Below are positions 1 to 7,258 of a stretch of DNA of 64,000 bases, in pieces; position 1 is the first letter of the stretch, and every line of letters starts with the position of its first letter. The position numbers and the translations under genes are program-made. This DNA is from Sphingopyxis macrogoltabida. Lineage in GTDB: Bacteria; Pseudomonadota; Alphaproteobacteria; Sphingomonadales; Sphingomonadaceae. The stretch is from the NCBI RefSeq assembly GCF_001314325.1, contig NZ_CP009430.1:248001-312000 (forward strand), read 5' to 3'. The notes under the pieces were generated by a model. It ran no database searches, was not told where the DNA came from, and worked only from the letters and a program-made list of their open reading frames with translations.

Positions 1-1587
1 GACGACAGCGCCCGGCGCGGCCTCGACGAACGCGAGCGGAAGCTCGCCCTTCTCGCGGTCGGGGAGCCCGACCGCAGCGGCGAGGAGAATGTCGGGCCGC
101 CGCACCAGCGCCTCCTCGATCAGCGCGGGGTCGATATTATGCCCGCCGCGGATGATCACATCCTTGGCGCGGCCGTCGATCCAGACGAACTGGTCCGCGC
201 CGACACGGCCGAGATCGCCCGAAGAGCCCCATGAGCGGCCGCCCGGGCCGCCCTCGACGAAGAATTGCCGGTCGGCGGCAGCTTCGACATAACCCAGCGC
301 GAGGCACGGACCCGAGCCGATGATGACCCCCTGCTCGCCCGGCGCCATTTCGCGGACGAAGCGATTGCCCTCGTCGACTTCGACCGCCTTGATATCATGC
401 CAGGGCGTGCGCACGCCGACCGAGCCGATGAGCGGGGGCATGGCGTTCGGCATGCAACCAAGGAAGCCGTGAAACTCGGTCGCGCCCCAGACTTCGCGCA
501 GCTCGATCCCGAAGCGCTCGGGAAAGGCGCGTCCGAGCTCGAGCGGGATCGTGCTGCCGCCGGAGCTAAAGGTCCGGATCGGATGGCCTTCATGGTCGGC
601 GCCCGGGCTCGCATGAAGCGCGGCCGCCGTGGTCGGCGTCGCGATTAGCGAGGTGATCCCGTGCATTTTGACGATCGGCCAGAAGTTGCCGACGACCCCG
701 CGGTCGCGAAAGCCCGCGGGACTGAGCAGCACGACCGTCTGGCCGAGCACCGCGGCGCGCAGCGCAAGCATGAGCATGCCGCCGACGTGGAACAGCGGCA
801 TGCCCAGTCCGATGACCTCATCTTCCTCGGCGCCCATCACCGCGCCCGCGATCCAGCCGCTCAGCGCCATCCCGCCCTGGGTGAGGCGCGCGAGCTTGGG
901 AACCGCGGTGGTGCCGCCGGTGGGCAGATACATGGCCTCCGAGTCCCACGTCCCTTCAGGCGTGAAATCGAGCGCATCACCGTTGCGACTCTCGATTGTG
1001 CCGGAAAAGTCGGACGCGGGATCGTCGCCGCCGACTAGGAAGACATGATCGAGCCCCGGGACCGCCGCGACGATCTCGGCGAGATGGTCGGCGGCGCTCG
1101 GACCGTGCGCGGTCGTTGTCACGAGCGCGGTGGCGCCGACGGCCTTCAGGATCGAGATGACGAGCGCGGGCTCGAGATGCGGATTGATCGGGTTGACGAC
1201 GCCGGCCGCGGTCGCGCCCCAAGCGGCCACCAGCGCCTCGGGGACGATGGGAAGCATGAGGGCGACGACGCTTCGCCGATCGCCGGCAAGATGGTGAAAC
1301 AGATTGGCCGCCGCGGTCGATTGGCGAAGATAGTCGCCATAGGTCAATGCCGCATCCACGTCGCCCGAGCCGCCGGGCGCTAGCGCGACGATCGCGGTCT
1401 TGGCAGGGTCGATCCGGGCCGCCGCGGCGAGACAATCATAAACGGTCTCGCCGGCGAGAACCGACCGCGCGGGCACCGACTCGATGGCCTCGACATCCGC
1501 GATTCCCTCGATCCGGCCGCGCATGAAGGGCGAGCCCGGCCCGGCTCCGGCAACCCAGCCCCGGCTTTCCCGTCCCGTCGAACCCAT
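1..1587 (-). CDS. AMP-dependent acyl-CoA synthetase, cut by window edge
   Basis: One frame stays open for 529 codons from the ATG at 1585-1587 to base 1, so the C-terminal part lies outside the window. The family activates carboxylic acids through acyl-AMP to acyl-CoA in the cytoplasm. Visible motifs are the phosphate-binding loop PTGGTTAVPK near residues 222-231, WGATE at 367-371, the GD pair near 457 and DGRAKDVI near 471-478. The loop is a variant of the usual TSGTTGxPK. GGGAGAG lies four bases before the ATG. The gene diverges from the receptor at 1810, and the 222-base gap carries possible TetR half-sites. The substrate is unknown; a branched or cyclic acid is an inference from context. 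Confidence 0.85.
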   Translation of the reverse strand, partial: MGSTGRESRGWVAGAGPGSPFMRGRIEGIADVEAIESVPARSVLAGETVYDCLAAAARIDPAKTAIVALAPGGSGDVDAALTYGDYLRQSTAAANLFHHLAGDRRSVVALMLPIVPEALVAAWGATAAGVVNPINPHLEPALVISILKAVGATALVTTTAHGPSAADHLAEIVAAVPGLDHVFLVGGDDPASDFSGTIESRNGDALDFTPEGTWDSEAMYLPTGGTTAVPKLARLTQGGMALSGWIAGAVMGAEEDEVIGLGMPLFHVGGMLMLALRAAVLGQTVVLLSPAGFRDRGVVGNFWPIVKMHGITSLIATPTTAAALHASPGADHEGHPIRTFSSGGSTIPLELGRAFPERFGIELREVWGATEFHGFLGCMPNAMPPLIGSVGVRTPWHDIKAVEVDEGNRFVREMAPGEQGVIIGSGPCLALGYVEAAADRQFFVEGGPGGRSWGSSGDLGRVGADQFVWIDGRAKDVIIRGGHNIDPALIEEALVRRPDILLAAAVGLPDREKGELPLAFVEAAPGAVV

Positions 1588-1636
1588 TTCACTCTCCCGA
1601 ATCGTGTCGTGCAGACCATCATCTTGCCGCCGCTCA

Positions 1637-1648
1637 CTCGTTAATGAG
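1637..1648. promoter_or_regulatory. CTCRTTAATGAG site in divergent promoter, possible TetR site
   Basis: CTCGTTAATGAG is an almost perfect short palindrome between the synthetase and the receptor at 1810. A related CTCCTTAATGAA lies at 1757-1768, close to the receptor start. The same TAATGAG half-site forms a perfect inverted repeat at 4858-4876 upstream of the TetR gene. That the TetR protein binds here is inference. Confidence 0.4.
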
Positions 1649-1809
1649 TTTAATTTCAACAGCAAATCAGCGGGTAAATTTGCATAGAATCCCCTAGAAA
1701 GCAAGCCATTCGGCAAAGAGATAAACTACTTGACTTTTTTTCCGCTCGGCAACAATCTCCTTAATGAATTCAATTCACCGCCGCAGAGCGGTTAGCTAGG
1801 GGAGAGAAA

Positions 1810-4053
1810 ATGCGGCACGGCTTCAAGGCATGGTTGGTTTGTAGCACCGCGGCGGCGGCAGCTTTGTGGTCGCCGGCGGCGCTCGCTCAGGAGAGCGGCA
1901 CCGACAGCGGCGAGACCCAGTCCGAGACGGCGGCGACGGCGGCGACGACGGCACGCGGCGCCGCGGCCGCTCTCGAATCCGAAGACATCGTCGTGACCGC
2001 GCTCAAACGCTCGGACAATCTCCAGACGGTCCCCGTCGCGATCTCGGCCTATGGCGAAGAGCAGCTGCAGGCGATCAACTTCCGCGACATCGGCAGCCTC
2101 AGCTTCACGATGCCGAACGTCGCTCTCGACGACAATGGCACTTCGAAGGGCTATGCGAACTTCTCGATCCGCGGCATCGGCGTGAACAGCTCGATCCCCT
2201 CGATCGATCCGACCGTCGGCCTGTTCGTCGACGGCGTCTACCAGGGCATCAACGCCGGCCAGGTCTTCGACAATTTCGATCTCGAGGCGGTCGAGGTGCT
2301 GCGCGGTCCGCAGGGCGTGTTGTTCGGCCGCAACGTGACCGGCGGCGCGATCCTCGTGCGCAGCCGCAAACCGACCGACGAATTCGACATGCGCGGCCGC
2401 ATCGCGGTCGAGACGGGCCTGCGCGTCGTTGCCGATGCCTCGGTTTCGGGTCCGATCATCGAAGGCAAGCTGCAGGCGAAGATCGCCGCCTATTACAGCT
2501 ATGACAATGGCTGGTTCACCAACCTCTTCGACAATAGCGAGTTCGGGAAGGACCGGCAGTTCATCGTCCGCCCGATGCTTCGCTTCACGCCGTCGGACAA
2601 TGTCGAAGTCCTGCTGCGCTACGAGCATGGCGAGGCGAACGGCGATGGCCCGGCGACGCAGAACCATGCGCTCTACTCGCGCGATTCGCACGACTTTCTC
2701 GTCAACGACCGCGGCTTCTTCCACAACAAATGGGATTCGCTCACCGGCGAGATCAATGTCGATGTCGGCTTCGGCGACGAAGGCACGATCACCAACATAG
2801 CCGGCTGGCGGCGCTTCAAGGGCGACACGCTGTCGGACCTCGACGGCGTGAACACGGTGCAGTTCAACATCGGCACCTTCACCGACCAGGAGCAGTTCAG
2901 CAACGAACTCCGCTACGCCGGAACCTTCGGGCGCCTGAAGCCGACCATCGGCGTCTATTATTTCACGCAGGACCTCACCTATCTCGAGGACCGGACGCTG
3001 GCCGGCGGCGCGGTCCGCCGCGCGGGCGGTGGCATCGGCACCTTCCAGACCTTCGGTGCCTTCGGCGCGGTCGACTGGGAGTTTATCGACACGCTGACCC
3101 TCAACCTCGGGCTGCGCTACACGTGGGAAAAGAAGGAGGTCGAGATCGCGACCGTGCGCGCGGGCGGCGCCAATTACCCGGCCCGCACGATCGTCGCCGA
3201 CTTCCTCAGCGAGAAGAGCTGGAACGATCTGTCGCCGAAGATCGGCCTCCAATGGCAGCCGAGCAACCGGACGCAGGTCTATGGCTATTTCGCCAAGGGC
3301 TTCCGCAGCGGCGGCTATAACTTCCGCAACACGCTGCTCGGAGCGCCTCCGGGGCCGTTCGATTCGGAGTCGCAGGACGCCTATGAGTTCGGCGTGAAGC
3401 AGCGCATTCCGGGCGGCCGCATTAGCCTCGCGGCGTTCCAGAACACGATCAAGAATATCCAGCGCGAAGTGCAGGTCCCCGTCGTCGGCGTCGGCATCGC
3501 GCAGCTGATCCAGAATGTCGGCACCGCGCGCGTGCGCGGCTTCGAGGGCGAAGTCCAATTCTCGCCCGTCGACAATTTCGTGCTCTCGGGACAGGTCGGC
3601 TATACCGACGGCAAATATACCTCGCTCCTCGTCGACCTCAACGGCGACGGCGTGATCAACGCGACCGACTTCTCGCTGAAACTGCCGCGCCAGTCGCCCT
3701 GGACCTATGGCGCCAGCGCCACGCTCGATATTCCGATGAGCTCGGGGGTCGTCTCGGCGCGCGTGTCGTTCAATCACCGCGACCCGGCGTTCCACACCGA
3801 CAACAATCTCGGCTTCTACAAGGCGGTCGACCTGCTCGATGCCAATTTGAGCTACACGCTGGACGACGGGTCGGTGACCTTCAGCATCTATGGCAAGAAC
3901 CTCACCAACGAAACGACCTATGGCAATGACGCGGTCCTGCCCGACACCGCGGCCTTCGGCGGCGACGGTCCGGCGGGCCCGCGCCCCTTGCCGACCTTCT
4001 CGCCGCTTGGCCGCGGACGCGTGATTGGCGGCGAAATCAGGTTCAACTTCTGA
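1810..4053 (+). CDS. TonB-dependent outer-membrane receptor 1
   Basis: 747-residue receptor. A signal peptide ends near ALAQ (about residue 27). A TonB-box-like segment EDIVVTALKR follows near residue 58, and then the plug with VEVLRGPQGVLFGRN. The remainder is a long beta-barrel ending in the aromatic residue F. The length is normal for sphingomonad receptors of the CirA/FecA type, which import scarce or bulky compounds using TonB energy. It diverges from an acyl-CoA synthetase and is followed by a strong hairpin and a convergent TetR gene. I infer uptake of a catabolic substrate rather than a siderophore, because no iron genes are nearby; the ligand cannot be read from sequence. Confidence 0.9.
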   Translation: MRHGFKAWLVCSTAAAAALWSPAALAQESGTDSGETQSETAATAATTARGAAAALESEDIVVTALKRSDNLQTVPVAISAYGEEQLQAINFRDIGSLSFTMPNVALDDNGTSKGYANFSIRGIGVNSSIPSIDPTVGLFVDGVYQGINAGQVFDNFDLEAVEVLRGPQGVLFGRNVTGGAILVRSRKPTDEFDMRGRIAVETGLRVVADASVSGPIIEGKLQAKIAAYYSYDNGWFTNLFDNSEFGKDRQFIVRPMLRFTPSDNVEVLLRYEHGEANGDGPATQNHALYSRDSHDFLVNDRGFFHNKWDSLTGEINVDVGFGDEGTITNIAGWRRFKGDTLSDLDGVNTVQFNIGTFTDQEQFSNELRYAGTFGRLKPTIGVYYFTQDLTYLEDRTLAGGAVRRAGGGIGTFQTFGAFGAVDWEFIDTLTLNLGLRYTWEKKEVEIATVRAGGANYPARTIVADFLSEKSWNDLSPKIGLQWQPSNRTQVYGYFAKGFRSGGYNFRNTLLGAPPGPFDSESQDAYEFGVKQRIPGGRISLAAFQNTIKNIQREVQVPVVGVGIAQLIQNVGTARVRGFEGEVQFSPVDNFVLSGQVGYTDGKYTSLLVDLNGDGVINATDFSLKLPRQSPWTYGASATLDIPMSSGVVSARVSFNHRDPAFHTDNNLGFYKAVDLLDANLSYTLDDGSVTFSIYGKNLTNETTYGNDAVLPDTAAFGGDGPAGPRPLPTFSPLGRGRVIGGEIRFNF

Positions 4054-4065
4054 CGGACCGCCGCC

Positions 4066-4095
4066 GGCGCCGGCAGTTGGGGAACTGCCGGCGCC
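4066..4095. terminator. Strong hairpin between convergent genes
   Basis: A perfect 13-base-pair stem (GGCGCCGGCAGTT with its complement) and a GGGG loop lie between the receptor stop and the TetR stop. It touches the last base of the TetR stop codon. No T-run follows on either strand, so it is a likely bidirectional transcript end or stabiliser rather than a textbook intrinsic terminator. Confidence 0.6.
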
Positions 4096-4814
4096 TAGCG
4101 CGCCTCGATCCGCGCGATCGCCGCTTCCATCCGTTCCATGCGCGCCGCCATATCGTCGGCGCCGGCGGCGCCGACCGAACCCGGCTGCATGCCGCGGAAC
4201 ACCACCGCCGTGATCCCGTCGGTGGTCTCGTCGACCGAGAAATCCCCTTCCTCGCGCAAGAAGGCCCAGGTCTGGTGCTCGATCGCGCCGAAGATCATGT
4301 CGCGCAGCAGCGGAAGCGATAGCGCGCTGTCGATCTCGCCTTTCGCATGGGCTTCCTTGAGGACCTGCATCACTCCCGACACGAAGGCGCGGTTCAGCCG
4401 GTAAAGCCGCAAATTTTTGTAATCGGGGTCGGGCCGCAATTCCATCAGTACGAAGCGCGTCAGCGCGGGCTCGTGCCGGATGATCGAGAGCGCGCGGCGG
4501 ATCGTGCGGCGGAGCCGCTCCTGCGTCCCGGCAACATGGGCGATGTCTTCTTGCTGGCCGAGCAATTCCTCGAACCAGCTCTCGGCGACCTTGATGAAGA
4601 GATCGCGCTTATTCTCGAAATAGCGGTAGATCGTGCCTTCGACGACCCCGGCGCGCTCGGCGATATCGCTGATCACGCAATTCTCGTAGCCGCGTTCCGC
4701 CAGCAGCGCGCGCGCAGCCGCGATGATTTCGGCGATGCGCCGCTCGGGCGGGAGGCGGTTGGCCGGAACGCGGCGCGGTGGGCGCGGTGCCCTGGCAGGC
4801 TGTAAGCTCGTCAT
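4095..4814 (-). CDS. TetR-family transcriptional regulator
   Basis: 239 residues, slightly longer than usual for TetR proteins. The N-terminal helix-turn-helix is clear near residues 45-70, with GVVEGTIYRYFENKRDLF as the recognition region. The C-terminal half is the variable ligand domain; the last 30 residues look like a short helix with repeated Glu and Arg. TetR proteins usually repress until a ligand, often an acyl-CoA in catabolic clusters, binds. A perfect TAATGAG-N5-CTCATTA repeat sits 44 bases upstream, consistent with autoregulation. The gene converges on receptor 1 and may control it and the synthetase; this is inferred from shared half-sites. Confidence 0.88.
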   Translation of the reverse strand: MTSLQPARAPRPPRRVPANRLPPERRIAEIIAAARALLAERGYENCVISDIAERAGVVEGTIYRYFENKRDLFIKVAESWFEELLGQQEDIAHVAGTQERLRRTIRRALSIIRHEPALTRFVLMELRPDPDYKNLRLYRLNRAFVSGVMQVLKEAHAKGEIDSALSLPLLRDMIFGAIEHQTWAFLREEGDFSVDETTDGITAVVFRGMQPGSVGAAGADDMAARMERMEAAIARIEAR

Positions 4815-4857
4815 GCCCTACCTATGCCCCGCCCCCTCGGGGCTGTCGACCGCTTTG

Positions 4858-4876
4858 TAATGAGCTGGCCTCATTA
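4858..4876. promoter_or_regulatory. Inverted repeat upstream of tetR, probable operator
   Basis: TAATGAG and CTCATTA form a perfect 7-base inverted repeat with a CTGGC spacer, upstream of the TetR start at 4814. Its size and position fit an autoregulatory TetR operator. The half-site recurs at 1637-1648. Confidence 0.55.
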
Positions 4877-4993
4877 GATATCCAGCCCCTTTTCCGGTCG
4901 CGGGAAGCGCGGTTCGGCACGCAGCGATCGTGCGGGGTGACGCGCGCTCAGCGGCCTGCCCTGTAATGCAGGCGGGGCCGGCAATCGTTGAGC

Positions 4994-6136
4994 TCAGCCG
5001 AAAGCGCCGGCTGCGCGGCAGGCATCGCGCTCGCTTTCGGCGACGCCCCAGTCGCGCAAGATGGCGTCGGTGTCGGTCCCTGGCGCCACGGGTGCACGCG
5101 GCGTTCCTGTCGGCGTCCCCCCGAAACGCGGCGCGGGAGCGGGCTGCGCAACGTCGTCCACATCGACGATCGCTTCGCGCGCGCGATTGTGCGGATGCGC
5201 GCGCGCTTCGGCGAGCGTCAGGACGGGCGCGAAACAGGCGTCGCTTCCCTCGAGACGCTCGCACCATTCGGCCTGGGTGCGCGCGCGAAAAGCTTCGGCC
5301 AGGCGGCGCCGAAGCTCGGGCCAGGCCTTGCGGTCGTTCTGCGAAGGGAGATCCGCTGCCGCCAGCCCCATTTTCTCGATCAGGATGGCGAAGAATTTCG
5401 GCTCGACCGGACCGATTGCGACGTGCCGGCCGTCGGCGGTTTCATAGGTGTCGTAGAAGGGCGCGCCGCCGTCGATGAGGTTGGTGCCGCGTCCGCCGCC
5501 CCAGGCCCCCATCTGGGCGAAGGCATATTGCATCGTCAGGAGATGGTTGACGCCGTCGACAACCGCGCCGTCGACGACCTGCCCCTTCCCGGTCGCCCGC
5601 GCGTGCGTGAGCGCGGCGAGCAGACCGATGACGAGGTAGAGCGAGCCGCCCCCGAAATCCCCGACGAGATTGAGCGGGATCGTCGGCGGCGCGCCTTCGC
5701 GGCCGATCGCGTCGAGCGCACCGGTGATCGCGATATAGTTGATGTCATGTCCCGCGCTCGGCGCGAGCGGGCCATCCTGCCCCCACCCCGTCATCCGGCC
5801 ATAAACGAGCTCCGGATTCTCGGCCTCGAAGCTCTCGGGGCCGAGCCCGAGCCTCTCCATGACACCGGGACGGAAGCCTTCGATGAGCATGTCGGCGCGC
5901 CCGATCAGCGCCCGCGCGACGCCGAGACCCGACGGGTTCTGCAGATCGATCGCGATCGAGCGCTTCGAGCGTCCGAGAAGATCGTAACGGGTCGGAAAAT
6001 CGACCCCGAGACCCGATTTGCCGGTGCGGTCGATACGGATGACCTCGGCGCCGAGATCGGCGAGCAGCATCCCGCAAAAGGGTGCAGGACCGATCCCCGC
6101 CATCTCGACAACCCGGCATCCCGCCAGCGGCCCCAT
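4994..6136 (-). CDS. Alpha-methylacyl-CoA racemase-like CoA-transferase family III enzyme
   Basis: 380 residues from ATG 6136, the start that gives the family N-terminus MGPLAGCRVVEMAGIGPAP. The sequence follows alpha-methylacyl-CoA racemases: AGIGPAPFCGMLLADLGAEV, then GHDINYI with the expected catalytic His, NLVGDFGGG with the Asp, and a later PVEPKFF containing the Glu. Such enzymes invert the 2-methyl centre of branched acyl-CoAs so that stereospecific dehydrogenases can act; they belong to the CaiB/BaiF family, so CoA transfer is the alternative. It follows the gene at 6228 on the same strand with a 91-base gap. It fits catabolism of methyl-branched or isoprenoid acids. Confidence 0.85.
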   Translation of the reverse strand: MGPLAGCRVVEMAGIGPAPFCGMLLADLGAEVIRIDRTGKSGLGVDFPTRYDLLGRSKRSIAIDLQNPSGLGVARALIGRADMLIEGFRPGVMERLGLGPESFEAENPELVYGRMTGWGQDGPLAPSAGHDINYIAITGALDAIGREGAPPTIPLNLVGDFGGGSLYLVIGLLAALTHARATGKGQVVDGAVVDGVNHLLTMQYAFAQMGAWGGGRGTNLIDGGAPFYDTYETADGRHVAIGPVEPKFFAILIEKMGLAAADLPSQNDRKAWPELRRRLAEAFRARTQAEWCERLEGSDACFAPVLTLAEARAHPHNRAREAIVDVDDVAQPAPAPRFGGTPTGTPRAPVAPGTDTDAILRDWGVAESERDACRAAGAFG

Positions 6137-6227
6137 CGCGTCATCCTCACATGTTAACTGATTTACTAATTTCCTTTTGCGACGAAGATCGGCTTCGGCG
6201 CAAGCTCTTATTGCGCGGCAGACGCTC

Positions 6228-6782
6228 CTATTTCCCGATATGGTCGGCGAACCTCGCCGCGCCGGGCTCAAGCTCCAGCGCAAGCCCGTTCGCGAGGTAC
6301 GACACGGTGCGGTAGAAGCCAGCCAGCATGATGATCTCGAGAATCTGATCGCGGTCGAAATGCGCCGACAGAGCGGCGTATTCCGCATCCCCAAGCGTCG
6401 ATGTCTCATGCAGCGCGTCGACCGCCCCGATGAGCGCCGCCTCGCGCGCATTCCAGCGCGAGAGCTCGGCGGGCACCTCGAGCAGGTCGCGGATGTCCTC
6501 CTGCGTCAGTCCCGCCTTTTGCGCAAAGATCGCAACGTGGACGCCCCACTCATATTCGCAGCCCGCGCGTGCGCAGGTGCGATCGATCACGATCTCGCGC
6601 TCGCGAAGGCTGAGCAGTCGTCCATCAAGCAGCGCACCACCGCGAAATTTACCCCATGCGCGCGGGCTGGCCGCAAGGGTCCGGAACAGGAGTAGGGGCT
6701 CTTTTCCCTTTCCCATGATGCGCTCGAACGCCTCGGCGGCATCGGCCGGATATGGTTGCTCCAGAGCAGAAAGCCTTGCCAT
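6228..6782 (-). CDS. Carboxymuconolactone decarboxylase / AhpD-like protein
   Basis: 184 residues of the CMD/AhpD all-helical fold. The typical core is visible as ERDIVI-like REREIVIDRTCARAGCEYEWGVHV near residues 62-85, but the two cysteines are separated by four residues rather than the AhpD CxxC. A redox role of the AhpD kind is therefore doubtful, and a lactone or keto-acid decarboxylase-like role is equally open. It is transcribed toward the racemase-like gene and diverges from the HxlR regulator at 6863, whose promoter region contains two palindromes. That arrangement suggests HxlR control of this pair. No substrate can be assigned. Confidence 0.75.
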   Translation of the reverse strand: MARLSALEQPYPADAAEAFERIMGKGKEPLLLFRTLAASPRAWGKFRGGALLDGRLLSLREREIVIDRTCARAGCEYEWGVHVAIFAQKAGLTQEDIRDLLEVPAELSRWNAREAALIGAVDALHETSTLGDAEYAALSAHFDRDQILEIIMLAGFYRTVSYLANGLALELEPGAARFADHIGK

Positions 6783-6797
6783 CTCGATCTCCCAGAA

Positions 6798-6814
6798 GCT
6801 ATCGATTCGATAGC
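6798..6814. promoter_or_regulatory. Perfect palindrome in hxlR divergent promoter
   Basis: GCTATCGA and TCGATAGC flank a central T, giving a perfect 17-base palindrome. A second, looser dyad (TGCTA 6822-6826 with TAGCA 6836-6840) lies next to it. Both are between the divergent starts at 6782 and 6863, where an HxlR operator is expected. Confidence 0.55.
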
Positions 6815-6862
6815 AAATTTCTGCTACGAAAATGATAGCAAGATGGCAAGGATGGATTCCAA

Positions 6863-7231
6863 ATGGCGACTGAGCGGCTGAACCTTCGCGGTCGGCGCCC
6901 GATCATGGCGCTGCTCGACCTCTTGGGGCAGCGGTGGGCGCTCCGGATCCTCTGGGAGCTTCGAAGCAATGCCAGGACGTCGCGCGATCTTCGCGAGGCC
7001 ATCGGGATTTCGCCAACGGTCCTCCAGGCCCGGCTCGACGAATTGCGCGCCGCGGGACTAGCATACCATGAGAAGGGCAGCGGCTACCGGCTGACCCGAC
7101 TCGGCGTCGAGCTTATCGCCGCTTTCGCGCCGCTCTACGGCTTCGCCTCACACTGGGCTGAAGCGCTCACACCCGGCGAAACGACCTCAGCCGGCGCAAG
7201 AACGGAGGAAGGGGCGGAAACGGCGCCTTAA
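6863..7231 (+). CDS. HxlR-family winged-helix regulator
   Basis: 122 residues, the normal HxlR length. The winged helix is visible as LLGQRWALRILWELRSNARTSRDL followed by ISPTVLQARLDELRAAGL, and the wing GYRLTRLG. There is no cysteine anywhere, so thiol-based sensing as in HypR or YodB is excluded and another signal must be used. It diverges from the CMD-like gene across an 80-base gap with two palindromes. It converges on receptor 2, with 27 bases between stops. Likely a local repressor of the CMD/racemase pair (inference). Confidence 0.85.
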   Translation: MATERLNLRGRRPIMALLDLLGQRWALRILWELRSNARTSRDLREAIGISPTVLQARLDELRAAGLAYHEKGSGYRLTRLGVELIAAFAPLYGFASHWAEALTPGETTSAGARTEEGAETAP

Positions 7232-7258
7232 GTACCGTTCCGTCCCTTCCCTTGTAGA

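Noticed and set aside
1792..3795. 667-codon minus-strand open frame opposite receptor 1
   Set aside because: It mirrors the receptor reading frame, has low-complexity Arg/Asp/Glu composition and no ribosome site. GC-rich third positions create such antisense frames.
4066..4095. CRISPR repeat or mobile-element end
   Set aside because: A single GC-rich hairpin between convergent stops, with no repeated copies in the window.
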